From CAZGCA01 sp964524145 (GTDB taxonomy: Bacteria; Hydrogenedentota; CAZGCA01), in the NCBI GenBank assembly GCA_964524145.1, contig CAZGCA010000011.1, positions 21,938-85,937 of the forward strand: 64,000 bases of DNA, read 5' to 3'. The notes under the pieces were generated by a model, which saw only the letters and a program-made list of their open reading frames with translations, was not told the DNA's origin and did no database searches. Position 1 is the first letter of the stretch, and each line of letters opens with the position of its first letter. Of this stretch, positions 39,229 through 48,684 are shown piece by piece. The position numbers were made by a program, and so were the translations under genes.

Positions 39229-39585
39229 TCAGGGCAAGACGAGGTTGAGACGTCTACTAAACTCGACAGCGACACTGTACCGTGTGTTGATGCCCTCGGG
39301 CTTCATCACCTCGTTGACCCGAACGACCTTACCTTCACCTTCCATCTTCGCGGAAGGAAATCGGTTCCAAATCCTGTACGGTACAGAGATCAAGACGTCC
39401 AGCTTGGTTGACGGCTCAAGTCTGCTGCGGCTTTCAAACCATGCGCCCCCACTGCTGATATTGAGAGTCTGTGTGCGTTCCTCGACCAGCTTCCCGGTGT
39501 TATCCACTCCCCGAAACCGTACTGGGAGACTCAGTGAAAGTCTCGGATACGCGCGCCGTTCTGTGTTTTCGTTTGGCACTTCCAT
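39229..39585 (-). CDS. PilZ domain protein
   Basis: A 118-residue single-domain PilZ protein, a c-di-GMP receptor. The RxxxR motif is in 'ERRAYPRLSLSLPVRFRG' and the second motif in 'LNISSGGAWFES' (N-x-S-x-x-G), the two c-di-GMP contact sites. 'YSVAVEFSR' closes the barrel. No partner domain is present, so it must act through a protein partner. The window also encodes an HD-GYP protein at 48685 that could lower c-di-GMP. 39586-39977 between this gene and the giant gene holds nothing supportable. Confidence 0.85.
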   Translation of the reverse strand: MEVPNENTERRAYPRLSLSLPVRFRGVDNTGKLVEERTQTLNISSGGAWFESRSRLEPSTKLDVLISVPYRIWNRFPSAKMEGEGKVVRVNEVMKPEGINTRYSVAVEFSRRLNLVLP

Positions 39586-39977
39586 CTCTTAAACCGTCTG
39601 CGGAAGAAAACCTCTGTAAGGCTCTCCGAGCCAGCCATCGCTTTGAACAACATTCATACCTGTCCGCACGTACCTCCGCGGACAAAATACCATTCACTCT
39701 CCTTTTTCAGGATACAAAAGGCGTGCCAAGGGGGTGTTCTTGGCCATGAATCCAACACTGGAGCTGTAACCTACTCTCGTTCAGTATGTTGTGAAGAACG
39801 CCGCGTTGCGCTCAGATCCTGCCCCGCTTTTTATGTTGTCATTTCGCAACATTCCGCGCCGAAATTGAACAACCGACGATACGGGTGTGCTGGATCCTGA
39901 CTTCCTGATGACGCTCACTGACGGAAATCGGAGAAAAACGGAGAAGAAACTGTTCAAGAAGGAAGTTTTCGAGCTGG

Positions 39978-42900
39978 CTAAATGACTGGGAATATTCCCA
40001 AAGCGGCGTTTATAATGAGTTGAATGTCGATCGCGTTAACCCTCCCGTCCCCGTTGAAATCTGCCATCGGGTCGCCCGGTAACGGAGGAAATCCGAGCGC
40101 CTGGTTGATTGCTCTCTGAACATCAACCGCATCCACCCTCCCGTCACTGTTCACGTCATACCCGCCGTAACGTACCATAACGGCCCCGTCCTCTCGTTCA
40201 ATCTGAATGGGCTCGGACTGTGCATCTCGCCCGTTGGCAACAGTGCACCGTAGGGGTATTGAAACCCCCTGAACAGCGTCCGCAGCAATGGTGAAACTGA
40301 TTTCTGCTACTTCCCCCGAACCGAGTACGGCCGTCCCCCCACCAATCTCAACGGTAAACGTGCCTTCTCCGGATGCGACGATCCGCACCGTCTTGCCGGC
40401 AGCCTCTGCTGCCGCGCCGGCCGAGACTCCCGTGAGTTCCAAGGATTCGGCATCAAACTCCACCGTAAACTCAAGCCACACAGGCTCGAATCCGTTCGTC
40501 ACCAGATCGACGGGCACAGCCACAGTCTCTTCTTGTTCCCCTTGACCTGTTCCGATCGAAAGCTCCGCTGCCCGTTCCGTCCCTACGAGCATCGGGACGT
40601 AAAGGCCCGGCAGTTCGACATCGATCTCGACGCGCGTGTCGCCGGGCTCGATGGAAAGGTCTGCGACCGGCACCAGTTGCGAGCTCGAAAGCTGCGGCCA
40701 CAGCTCTGCGTTGAAGCTCGTCTCGACAAAACACAGTTTGGCCGCGTAGTCCTCCGCAATGGGGGACGGTTCGAGACTGAATTCCAGCGTAACGGGCGCC
40801 GAAAACGCCGTAGCCGCCGTGCCGGAGTCCAGCCAAAGCTGAATGTCCGCCGCTGTTCCGATAGGTATGGACTCTGCCGGTTGCGTGGGAGGGTTATCCG
40901 GATAGAGCGAGTCGATATTCGGTCCACAGCGCACGATTGCCCGCCCGGTCCGACCTATGGGAACGGCATCCGCAGGGAAGTCTATGTTCGTATCGAACCC
41001 AAGCGTGCCAGAATATCCACCAGCTTCGGGGATCTCCACGAACGTCACGGCGACTTTGGTTCCCGGGTCAGCAGGGTCCGACAGTACCGTGCCCTGCACT
41101 GGTATTCCCGCCATCATCGAGAGTTCCGCGTCGAACGGGTCGGCTGTAAACCGGAACCCGCCTGCAAGAGAATCGCTCACACCGCCCAAAACGTCCGCCA
41201 CAGTGACCGTGACAGAACCGGGATCTCCCGGCGGGGTGAATCCGTTGATCCCGGCGAGGGATTCAACCGCATAACTTGTCGGCAACCAGCTGTCGAACTC
41301 GACGCGCGTGTTGGCGGAAAAGTTCTGCCCCGTGATGGTGAACGGCGTACCGCCGATTCGCAGTCCGATAGCCGGTTCCAGGCTGTCGATCTGAGGCGTC
41401 GAGTCCTCGACCACATGCACCGTAACGGTGTCGGTATCCTGGTCGATCCCGTCACGCACCTCAAGATCGAATACCAGCACCGTCGCATTGGCCGGCGCAG
41501 TGAAACTCGGCTCGGGTGTTGTTGTACCGGTCAGAGCTACCTGTGTACCCGCCGTTTGCTCCCACCGAAACGACAGCGGCGAGGGACCGGTGTCGGGATC
41601 AACACTCCCCAAACCGTCAAGGAAGACGGGACTCAGGAGTTCCACCACCTGGTCCGCACCGGCGTCAGCCTCTGGCGCATCGTTTATCGAGTTCAGCACG
41701 GTTACCGTTACCCAGTCGGGGGTGCTGTCCTCGGTGCCGTTGCTCACAACAAGCTGAAACCTCAGCTGGTTCTCTTCGCACACCGCGGGCGACATGAAGG
41801 TTGGCGTTGAGGAATCTGCATCTTGCAGGGTGACCTCAACCCCTTCCGTTTGGAGCCATTCGTAGTCCAGGGCCGAGCCTTGCGGGCCGCTGCTCCCTCT
41901 GCCGTCGAGCGTGACGAGCGATTGCTCAGGGACGCTCACGTCAATGCCGGCATTTGCTGTCGGACGCGTCTCAGAAGCCGCAGCCACCAGCACATTGACC
42001 TCATCCGGAACGCTGTCATCGGTGCCGTCGTTTGCTACGAGCTGGAAACTCAGGATGGCGTCCTCGGTGACTTCCGGAGCGACGAAACTTGCCGTTGCAG
42101 ATGAGCCTCCCGAGATCGTCACCTCCATACCTGAGGTTTGTGTCCATGAGAATTCGAGTCCGTCACCGTTCGGGTCGCTGCTTCCGGTACCGTCCAAGAT
42201 CACCGTCTCTCCTGGAGACGTCGTTTTTTCATTGCCTGCGTCCGCAACAGGACGCTCGTTGACCGAGTTAAGCACGCTTATTCGGACCGTATCCGGAACG
42301 CTTGACATTGTGCCATTGCCCACGACAAGCTCGAACTCGAGATCCGTATCCTCCAGAACCTGCGGGGTTCTGAGATTCGGGGATTCAGCATTGGGATCCG
42401 ATATCGTGACCGCTGTACCCCCGGTCTGCTGCCAGACATAGTAGAGCCCACCTCCCTGTGGGTCACTGCTCGCCGAACCATCGAGCGTCACCAGCGCCTG
42501 TTCGTCGACGATCTGATCCTCGCTTGCGTCGGCTATTGGGCGGTCCGGAGTATCAGGAACCACCGTCACCCTGACAACGTCCGGAACGCTGCTGTCTTTG
42601 CCATCATTTACGACAAGACGGAACGGAAGAACCTCCTGATCGGTTGCGTCGGGTGCCTCGAACCATGGTGCCGCAGTGCCAGCATCGTGCAGTATGACCG
42701 TTGGACCGGACAACTGCGTCCAGGTGAAGCTTAGCGAGTCGCCGTTCGGGTCCGAGCTTGCCGAGCCGTTGAGCGTAACCGTGTCCCCCTCGGCGGCGGT
42801 CTGATTTGACCCGGCGTCGGCCGCAGGCGCCTCGTTTATGGTGTCCTGCACGGTGATGGTTACCGAGTCAGGCGCGCTGACATCGATGCCGTCGCTCACT

Positions 42901-45900
42901 CTCAACTCGAACGTAAGAACGGTGTCCTCGGTCACACGCGGGGCAGCGAAGCTCGGATTCGCCGCGGTTGTCGACGAAAGCGTGACAGCCGGCCCCACAG
43001 TCTGAACCCAGCTGAAGGTCAGCGGGCCGCCGCTCTGGCTGGTGCCGGAACCATTAAGATAGACAAGAGAGGCTTCGCCGACACCTGCATCCGCCCCTGC
43101 ATCGGCCTGCGGCGGTTCCGTCACACTGTCGAGCACCGTTACTGAGACCCGATCCGGTTTACTTGTAAGCTCGCCGTTGTCCACCCGCAACTCGAACTCC
43201 AGAACGGTCTCCTGAGTGACACCGGGCGAGGTAAACGTCGGCGACGCGACGTCCTTATTGCTCAACGTAACAGGCGGCCCGACAACTTGCTCCCAGTGGT
43301 ACGTCAGGGCAAGGTCGCGCGGGTCTGTTCCGCTACCTGACAGCGCGACGGCCACGTCTTCGTTTACGGTCTGGTCAGAACCGGCGTCGGCTTCAGGACG
43401 GTACTCGCTCGCATCCAGAACATGTATTGAGACGGTATCCGGATTGCTATCCGTTTCGCCGTCATTCACCACAAGCTGGAACACGAGCGTTTCGTCCGTC
43501 GACACCATCGGCGCGTCGAACGACGGCGAAACCGTCGTTGCGTTTGCCAGCGGAACATACGCGCCGTCGGTCTGCATCCACTCGTACGTTATGGGGTCAC
43601 CGTTCGAGTCAAAACTGCCGCTCCCATCCAGTACGATGCCTTCTTCGCCTTCGTCAACCGTTACGTCCGAGCCCGCGTCGGCTACCGGGGCAAGCTCCGT
43701 TATCGAGCTGCTGTTGAGCAGCACAGTCACAGTGTCGGAATTCCAGTTTGCAACGGCGAGATCGGCTGCCCGATCAGCACTCAGTTCAGCAGCGATCACC
43801 GACACCGGTGTGTTCCCAACGTTCAACGTCTGCACGAGTGAGAAACTCCCGGTTCCGTCGCCGCCGAATACCGAGACGTCGTGCGAGTTCTCATTCACGA
43901 CGGCAAGGTCGACGGCACCGTCTCTGTTGATATCCGCCACCGCTATCTCGGAAGGACCGTCACCTGCAGTCAGCTCGGGGCCGGACGCAAACGTACCGTC
44001 GCCGCCCCCCAGGAGGATCGTTACGGTGTCAAGGCTCGGCGGCGATGGGTCTTCATCCGGTTTCAGGCCGAAGTTGGCAACGGCGAGATCAATGTTCCCG
44101 TCCTTGTCAAAGTCGCCCATCCCAATGGCATCCGGTCGGCGACCAAGATCGTAGCTCACTTGTAACGCAAACGTGCCGTCGCCGTTCGATGGGAAGATCG
44201 CCACGGTATCACTGCTATCCGTTGCCACAGCAATATCGTCGCGCGAGTCACCATTGAAATCTGCTGCAGCGACATGTCTCGGGCCCGCGCCCCATCCCGG
44301 GTCGGGGAGCGAGAGCGTGGTTGGTGAACCAAACCCGCCTGCGCCGTCGCCGAACAGGACGTGGATGTCGTCGTCGTAGTAGTTGGCAACCGCCAAGTCG
44401 AGCACGCCGTCGCTCGATGGGTTGAAACTGCCGAGCGCTATCGCCGCGGGGCCATCGCCCACCACGATGAACTCGTTCAACGGTGGCACGTCGAAGGTAC
44501 CGTCCCCGTTGCCCAACAGAATCGTTACGGTGTCGAGGCTCGGCGGAGAAGGGTCGTCTTCCAGTATTAGTCCGAAGTTGGCAACGGCCAGATCAACGTG
44601 CTGGTCACCGTTCAGCTTCGCCGCGACAATGAAGTTGGGGGCGCTCTCAACCGGCAGCAATACGACGGATGCAGCAGCCATCCCACCGGTCCCGTCGCCA
44701 AGGAAGATCGTTATGTCGTCCGAGTATCCGTCCGCGACAGCCAGGTCGGGGATGCCATCTCCATCGAAGTCTGCACAGGCGATGCTGCTGGGAGCGGCTC
44801 CTGTCTCGAACGCCTGCTGGGCGGCGAATTCGCCGGATCCCGTGCCCAGCATGACCGATACCGAATCCGCTCCCTCGTTCGCAACAACCAGGTCCAGGTT
44901 GCCGTCACCACGGAACTGTCCGGCTGCCACCGAGCTTGGCACGGCAAGCGTTCCCAGTAACGAAACGGGGGCGAACGCGGTACCAGTGTTTTTCAGATAC
45001 GAGACGGCTTGAGAGAACGAGTTCGCAACCAGAAGGTCGAGGAGAGCATCGCCGTCAACGTCTGCCGCTTCGACACTGGTGGGTCCCAGACCGGCATCGA
45101 CCGTCATACCAAGGCTGAACCCACCGGCACCGTTACCTTCCAGAACGGACACATTATCCGAATCCGACCCGCCGTTCGCAACAACCAGATCGGTCGCATT
45201 GCTGCCAACGACGTTTGCCGCGGTGATGGAGTTCGGCGCATCACCCACAGAGACCGTCGAGGGCGAGGACAACGTCCCGTCACCGTTGCCCAGCAGGACC
45301 GCCACTTCGTCCGTGCCGAAGTTGGCGACGGCAACATCGCTCGTATCGTCGCCGTCGAAATCGTCCACAGTGACCGAGTTCGGCTGCGTACCTTCACCGA
45401 ACGCTACCGAATCACTTGTCGCGAATGTGCCGTCTCCGGCGCCCAGCAGGATCGCAACGCTGTTGTTGAGCAGGTTGGCTACCGCGAGGTCTATCGTATC
45501 ATCTCCGTCGAAGTGCCCCGCACCCAGTGCAGTCGGACCCGTTTCGTCGGCCAGCGCAACGTTCCCTGCCAGATCAAACGTCCCGTTGTTGTTGCCGAGC
45601 AGTATAGTGATCGTATCGTCCACGTAGTTTGCCACCGCCAAGTCTGTGCGTGAATCCCCGTCGAAATCCCCCACCGTTGCCGCGTGCGGTTCACGGCCGA
45701 CGGTCACCGCCGGCACAATCTGTGTCAGCCCGTCCTGTCCGCCCAGAAACACCGCGACGGTTCCGCGATCCGATCCCACGGCGGCGGCTTGGTTAACCAC
45801 CGCAAAATCGTCGAAGCTGTCCCCGTTGAGGTCGCAGCGAACGAGCGCCGTCGGCTGTGTTCCGCCCGAGGTGAAATCCTCCGCCTTCACAAACGAGATC

Positions 45901-46013
45901 TCACCGGCGAGCGCGGCTGACCCTGCGAACATAAGAAACGCAAGGGTGCCCAGGACAGCTCCACGTCTAACGCCTGATGTAAGCGTGGCGAGGTGATGAG
46001 CAATGCAACGCAT
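39978..46013 (-). CDS. Giant secreted protein: FG-GAP propellers, PKD-like repeats, IPT, cohesin-like domain and dockerin
   Basis: A 2011-residue exported protein. After a signal peptide ('GTLAFLMFAGSAALA') come fourteen FG-GAP/VCBS repeats with calcium-type cores such as 'DFDGDSRTDLAVANY', enough for two seven-bladed propellers (to about residue 790). Eight PKD/REJ-like repeats follow ('PVADAGSDVTVDEGE'), then one IPT/TIG domain ('IDSLEPAIGLRIGGTPFTIT'), an unassigned beta-rich part, a cohesin-like domain ('ETVAVPVDLVTNGFEPVWLE') and a type I dockerin with two EF-hand-like loops ('DVNSDGRVDAVDVQRAI', 'DFNGDGRVNAIDIQLII'). The ATG at 46013 has a GGAGG site; 46040 is an upstream alternative. 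Likely surface adhesion or scaffold; the ligand is unknown. Confidence 0.93.
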   Translation of the reverse strand: MRCIAHHLATLTSGVRRGAVLGTLAFLMFAGSAALAGEISFVKAEDFTSGGTQPTALVRCDLNGDSFDDFAVVNQAAAVGSDRGTVAVFLGGQDGLTQIVPAVTVGREPHAATVGDFDGDSRTDLAVANYVDDTITILLGNNNGTFDLAGNVALADETGPTALGAGHFDGDDTIDLAVANLLNNSVAILLGAGDGTFATSDSVAFGEGTQPNSVTVDDFDGDDTSDVAVANFGTDEVAVLLGNGDGTLSSPSTVSVGDAPNSITAANVVGSNATDLVVANGGSDSDNVSVLEGNGAGGFSLGMTVDAGLGPTSVEAADVDGDALLDLLVANSFSQAVSYLKNTGTAFAPVSLLGTLAVPSSVAAGQFRGDGNLDLVVANEGADSVSVMLGTGSGEFAAQQAFETGAAPSSIACADFDGDGIPDLAVADGYSDDITIFLGDGTGGMAAASVVLLPVESAPNFIVAAKLNGDQHVDLAVANFGLILEDDPSPPSLDTVTILLGNGDGTFDVPPLNEFIVVGDGPAAIALGSFNPSSDGVLDLAVANYYDDDIHVLFGDGAGGFGSPTTLSLPDPGWGAGPRHVAAADFNGDSRDDIAVATDSSDTVAIFPSNGDGTFALQVSYDLGRRPDAIGMGDFDKDGNIDLAVANFGLKPDEDPSPPSLDTVTILLGGGDGTFASGPELTAGDGPSEIAVADINRDGAVDLAVVNENSHDVSVFGGDGTGSFSLVQTLNVGNTPVSVIAAELSADRAADLAVANWNSDTVTVLLNSSSITELAPVADAGSDVTVDEGEEGIVLDGSGSFDSNGDPITYEWMQTDGAYVPLANATTVSPSFDAPMVSTDETLVFQLVVNDGETDSNPDTVSIHVLDASEYRPEADAGSDQTVNEDVAVALSGSGTDPRDLALTYHWEQVVGPPVTLSNKDVASPTFTSPGVTQETVLEFELRVDNGELTSKPDRVSVTVLDSVTEPPQADAGADAGVGEASLVYLNGSGTSQSGGPLTFSWVQTVGPAVTLSSTTAANPSFAAPRVTEDTVLTFELRVSDGIDVSAPDSVTITVQDTINEAPAADAGSNQTAAEGDTVTLNGSASSDPNGDSLSFTWTQLSGPTVILHDAGTAAPWFEAPDATDQEVLPFRLVVNDGKDSSVPDVVRVTVVPDTPDRPIADASEDQIVDEQALVTLDGSASSDPQGGGLYYVWQQTGGTAVTISDPNAESPNLRTPQVLEDTDLEFELVVGNGTMSSVPDTVRISVLNSVNERPVADAGNEKTTSPGETVILDGTGSSDPNGDGLEFSWTQTSGMEVTISGGSSATASFVAPEVTEDAILSFQLVANDGTDDSVPDEVNVLVAAASETRPTANAGIDVSVPEQSLVTLDGRGSSGPQGSALDYEWLQTEGVEVTLQDADSSTPTFMSPAVCEENQLRFQLVVSNGTEDSTPDWVTVTVLNSINDAPEADAGADQVVELLSPVFLDGLGSVDPDTGPSPLSFRWEQTAGTQVALTGTTTPEPSFTAPANATVLVFDLEVRDGIDQDTDTVTVHVVEDSTPQIDSLEPAIGLRIGGTPFTITGQNFSANTRVEFDSWLPTSYAVESLAGINGFTPPGDPGSVTVTVADVLGGVSDSLAGGFRFTADPFDAELSMMAGIPVQGTVLSDPADPGTKVAVTFVEIPEAGGYSGTLGFDTNIDFPADAVPIGRTGRAIVRCGPNIDSLYPDNPPTQPAESIPIGTAADIQLWLDSGTAATAFSAPVTLEFSLEPSPIAEDYAAKLCFVETSFNAELWPQLSSSQLVPVADLSIEPGDTRVEIDVELPGLYVPMLVGTERAAELSIGTGQGEQEETVAVPVDLVTNGFEPVWLEFTVEFDAESLELTGVSAGAAAEAAGKTVRIVASGEGTFTVEIGGGTAVLGSGEVAEISFTIAADAVQGVSIPLRCTVANGRDAQSEPIQIEREDGAVMVRYGGYDVNSDGRVDAVDVQRAINQALGFPPLPGDPMADFNGDGRVNAIDIQLIINAALGIFPVI

Positions 46014-46108
46014 CAGTCTACCTCCAGATCCCCCCAACAAGCCTTGCTCTACAACTGTCCTACCGTCGTTTTGTGCAAATCCTCTCCCAAACAGCCCTGC
46101 CTATTGCA

Positions 46109-46137
46109 AGTATAGTCCTCACAGGAGGCAAAGTCAA
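46109..46137 (-). promoter_or_regulatory. Promoter of the giant FG-GAP/dockerin gene
   Basis: Minus strand: TTGACT (46137-46132), 17-bp spacer and TATACT (46114-46109), about 95 bp before the ATG at 46013. Confidence 0.65.
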
Positions 46138-46420
46138 TCGCCGCGAAGCGAAACCCTTGACTGACAACCAATTGAGCGCCCGCAGCGTCTTCGCCCATGG
46201 CAACGGAGCAATGATGGCGAAACCCGCTTTTGTGCCCCAGGCCGTTGCATACCGGGCCTGCGACATGAGAGGGGGTTCTTATACGCAGCCCTGTTCTGCC
46301 ACTACTACTCGAGCCTTCCCGAGAGGTTGGTAGGTCGCAGGGCCAGAAAAACGTGACCGGCATCCCCAGGCCTTTCACGCCGCGCCTTAACCCCCGAAGA
46401 AGGAGGCGGTGGAACATAAC

Positions 46421-46480
46421 CCAGGGCGATGCGAGCCCTGGATGCATAGCCACCTACCCCTCAAGCCCCGAACGGGGGCT
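46421..46480. repeat. REP-like pair of GC-rich hairpins
   Basis: CCAGGGC (46421-46427) pairs with GCCCTGG (46435-46441), and 23 bp later AGCCCC (46464-46469) pairs with GGGGCT (46475-46480). The arrangement resembles REP/BIME-type dispersed elements, though only one copy is in this window. The 46138-46764 gap otherwise holds no supportable gene; short frames there overlap each other in opposite senses. Confidence 0.4.
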
Positions 46481-46764
46481 GGGGCGGTTGCCGGATACCT
46501 TAATCCGGGTTCCTCCTCCGTCGTCACCCGGGGCTCTACTCCGTCGTGTCCTTTATAGACTCAACAAGGCAGTGTTGTCAACGTGGCGTATGAACCGTAC
46601 GGTGTCAGGAAGATGGGGAGCATTTCGAGTTCTCAACTCTTGATGATGGTACAACATTTCTCTCTGGGCCATGGGTTGTACAGGACGCATATAATGATCG
46701 GTACAAAAAAGCAACCTACCGCCATCCCCCCAACCCTGACGCAGGCCTCTCTGACCAGCTGAAG

Positions 46765-46793
46765 TTGAAAACTGCGACGCATTCTGATAAAAT
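46765..46793 (+). promoter_or_regulatory. Promoter of the cyclase-SPOR gene
   Basis: TTGAAA (46765-46770), 17-bp spacer and TAAAAT (46788-46793), about 108 bp upstream of the ATG at 46902. Confidence 0.5.
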
Positions 46794-46901
46794 AGAGGTG
46801 TACGCGGTCAGTTTGTCAGGAGATAAGCACCGGCACGTTTGTGGTGATGCTGTGATTCGCCTGCCGGCACAGACAGACAGCAGGCGCGAGAAGGAATAGG
46901 A

Positions 46902-47954
46902 ATGTCGCATACTGCACAACAGGTGGGCTTACACAGGCGTCGTTTCTCCGTGGATTCCAGCCTCGAGGACACCGCTGACCTGGCAGTGATGTTCGTTGAT
47001 GTCGTCAACTATAGCGGCATTGTAGGCGAGGAAGGCGCAGCTGCCGGCCGTGAAATCGTCACCACGCTGCAACGTCTTTTCGAGAAGTCGCTTTGCGGCG
47101 AAGAGCCGGCGTTCGCCAGATCGTTTGGTGACGAAGTGCTATGCTGCTTTGAGAAGCCGCGAGATGCAGTCGCAACCGCGTTCCGGTTGCAGGGTCTCAT
47201 CGAGACCGAAAACGCACGGCGCAAAAAGACCAGGAAGCTCCGCGTCAGGATTGGTATCTCCTACGGCGAAGTGCTGCTCGAGAGGCGCTCGGTTGCTGGG
47301 CACGTCGAAGACGTTCTAGGCCGGACGATCAACGAGGCCAAATGGGTCGAGACAAGCGCACGGCCGGGCAGAGTGCTGGCGAGCGAATCCCTGCTGAACT
47401 CGGGCCGGCGCGTGGGCGGCGCGCACAGGTTCTTCCGGAAAGCCAAGCCGAAGGGAAGGGACGAGGAGATACGGTTGTTTGAGATCATCTCCCGAAAGCA
47501 TATCTTCCGGTACATACTCCGCACACCGGCCGTTGCGCTGGCATGCGTCGCGATTGTCTGTCTGCTCGGAGTGGCGGCATTTGTCGGGGCCAAAATCCTT
47601 TCCCGGTCCGAGATAGCGGCCCCGTACCGTGCTGTCCTTGAGGATACGGCGGCCGCATTACGTACCGACAGCGCCACAAAGACTCCTCGTGATCCTGCCC
47701 AGGCCCCTCGTGACGCCGAAACGTTTACTATTCAGGCGGCCTCTTTCAAGAGCCGCAAAGATGCCGAATCGGTCGTAGCGACGTTCAAGGAGTCAGATCT
47801 TGACGCGCGCGCTGTTCCCGTCAAGTTGCGGAACTCCGAGATATGGTACCAGGTGCGTGTGGGGTCGTTTCTATCGCAGAGCGAAGCCAAAGCCATGCTC
47901 GAAACCGGGCGAATACGCGAGCAGTTTCCAGACAGTTTCGTGCGGCGCGAGTAA
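46902..47954 (+). CDS. Class III nucleotide cyclase domain protein with membrane helix and SPOR domain
   Basis: A 350-residue protein with an unusual order. Residues about 28-190 form a class III adenylate/guanylate cyclase domain: 'LAVMFVDVVNYSGIV' with the first metal Asp, 'RSFGDEVLCCFEKPRDAV' with the second, and 'VRIGISYGEVLLE'. A basic stretch and one membrane helix ('TPAVALACVAIVCLLGVAAF') follow, then a Pro-rich linker and a C-terminal SPOR domain ('FTIQAASFKSRKDAESVVAT', 'WYQVRVGSFLSQSEAKAML'). The cyclase would face the cytoplasm and the SPOR domain, which binds denuded glycans at the division septum, the periplasm. Substrate-base residues could not be assigned, so cAMP, cGMP or inactive are all possible. 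Confidence 0.85.
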   Translation: MSHTAQQVGLHRRRFSVDSSLEDTADLAVMFVDVVNYSGIVGEEGAAAGREIVTTLQRLFEKSLCGEEPAFARSFGDEVLCCFEKPRDAVATAFRLQGLIETENARRKKTRKLRVRIGISYGEVLLERRSVAGHVEDVLGRTINEAKWVETSARPGRVLASESLLNSGRRVGGAHRFFRKAKPKGRDEEIRLFEIISRKHIFRYILRTPAVALACVAIVCLLGVAAFVGAKILSRSEIAAPYRAVLEDTAAALRTDSATKTPRDPAQAPRDAETFTIQAASFKSRKDAESVVATFKESDLDARAVPVKLRNSEIWYQVRVGSFLSQSEAKAMLETGRIREQFPDSFVRRE

Positions 47955-47973
47955 CACTGTCTGAGTATCACAC

Positions 47974-48525
47974 ATGATGACGAAGCCGAATCGTCGCAGG
48001 TTGCACATACAGACAATCGTCTTCCTGATCGTACTGACGTCCGGAGGGTGCTGCCTCATTTCCGTCCCATTGAACGCGCTGCGCGCTGCCGCGGTGATCA
48101 CATTAAACACCGCAAGCTGTGTTGCAAGCAAGGTTCCGCCGGCGGCTTGGCCACTCATCTTCGCCAGAGAGACTGAGCTTAAAGCGGGACAAATTGCCGA
48201 CGACACACGGAGTCGCCTCTCGGAAACCGAACTCGCCGCCATCACGGAGGATGCCAAACGCATTAGCGAGTTCATCCAGGCCGCTCCGGAATGCTCAGAC
48301 GAGAACGCGCTTGATGAGATACTGCGCCGGAGACTTCATAGACCCCGCGACAACGAACAGCTCGCCACCATTTACGCCGAGATGCGGGATGTGGCGTTCG
48401 AACATGCGGCACGAGAACCTTCCAGCGTCGACGAAGCTTCTTACAGGCTGATGGCAACGAAGTACGCTGCCCTGTTCCTGGAATCCTATGTCGAAACGTG
48501 TGCCACCCAGGACACTGACCGGTAG
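47974..48525 (+). CDS. Putative lipoprotein of unknown function
   Basis: Not recognised. The 183-residue protein has a basic N-terminus, a hydrophobic segment 'TIVFLIVLTSGGC' with a lipobox-like Cys, a second mildly hydrophobic stretch, and a charged helical C-terminal half ('LSETELAAITEDAKRISEFI'). It starts 20 bp after the cyclase-SPOR gene on the same strand, so the two probably form an operon and may share an envelope role. Confidence 0.6.
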   Translation: MMTKPNRRRLHIQTIVFLIVLTSGGCCLISVPLNALRAAAVITLNTASCVASKVPPAAWPLIFARETELKAGQIADDTRSRLSETELAAITEDAKRISEFIQAAPECSDENALDEILRRRLHRPRDNEQLATIYAEMRDVAFEHAAREPSSVDEASYRLMATKYAALFLESYVETCATQDTDR

Positions 48526-48684
48526 CCCCCCAATCGAGCTGTGGGTCCGCCTTCGACGCCTTCCATCCCGAGCGTTGACAAATACGTTGAAGAGAAACAC
48601 ACGTTTTTGGTAGCATGGTATTGTTAGGCATGTGTATCGGGAACTGAAGCGTTACGTCGGCAACACGTCGAGAAGGTTGTATCG

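Noticed and set aside
40533..41810. A 425-codon plus-strand frame under the giant dockerin gene
   Set aside because: Shadow of repeat-rich DNA; the minus frame has clear domains, a promoter and a ribosome site.
46049..46643. Overlapping short frames on both strands in the 46.1-46.7 kb gap
   Set aside because: They overlap each other in opposite senses, run through the REP-like hairpins and lack ribosome sites or homology.
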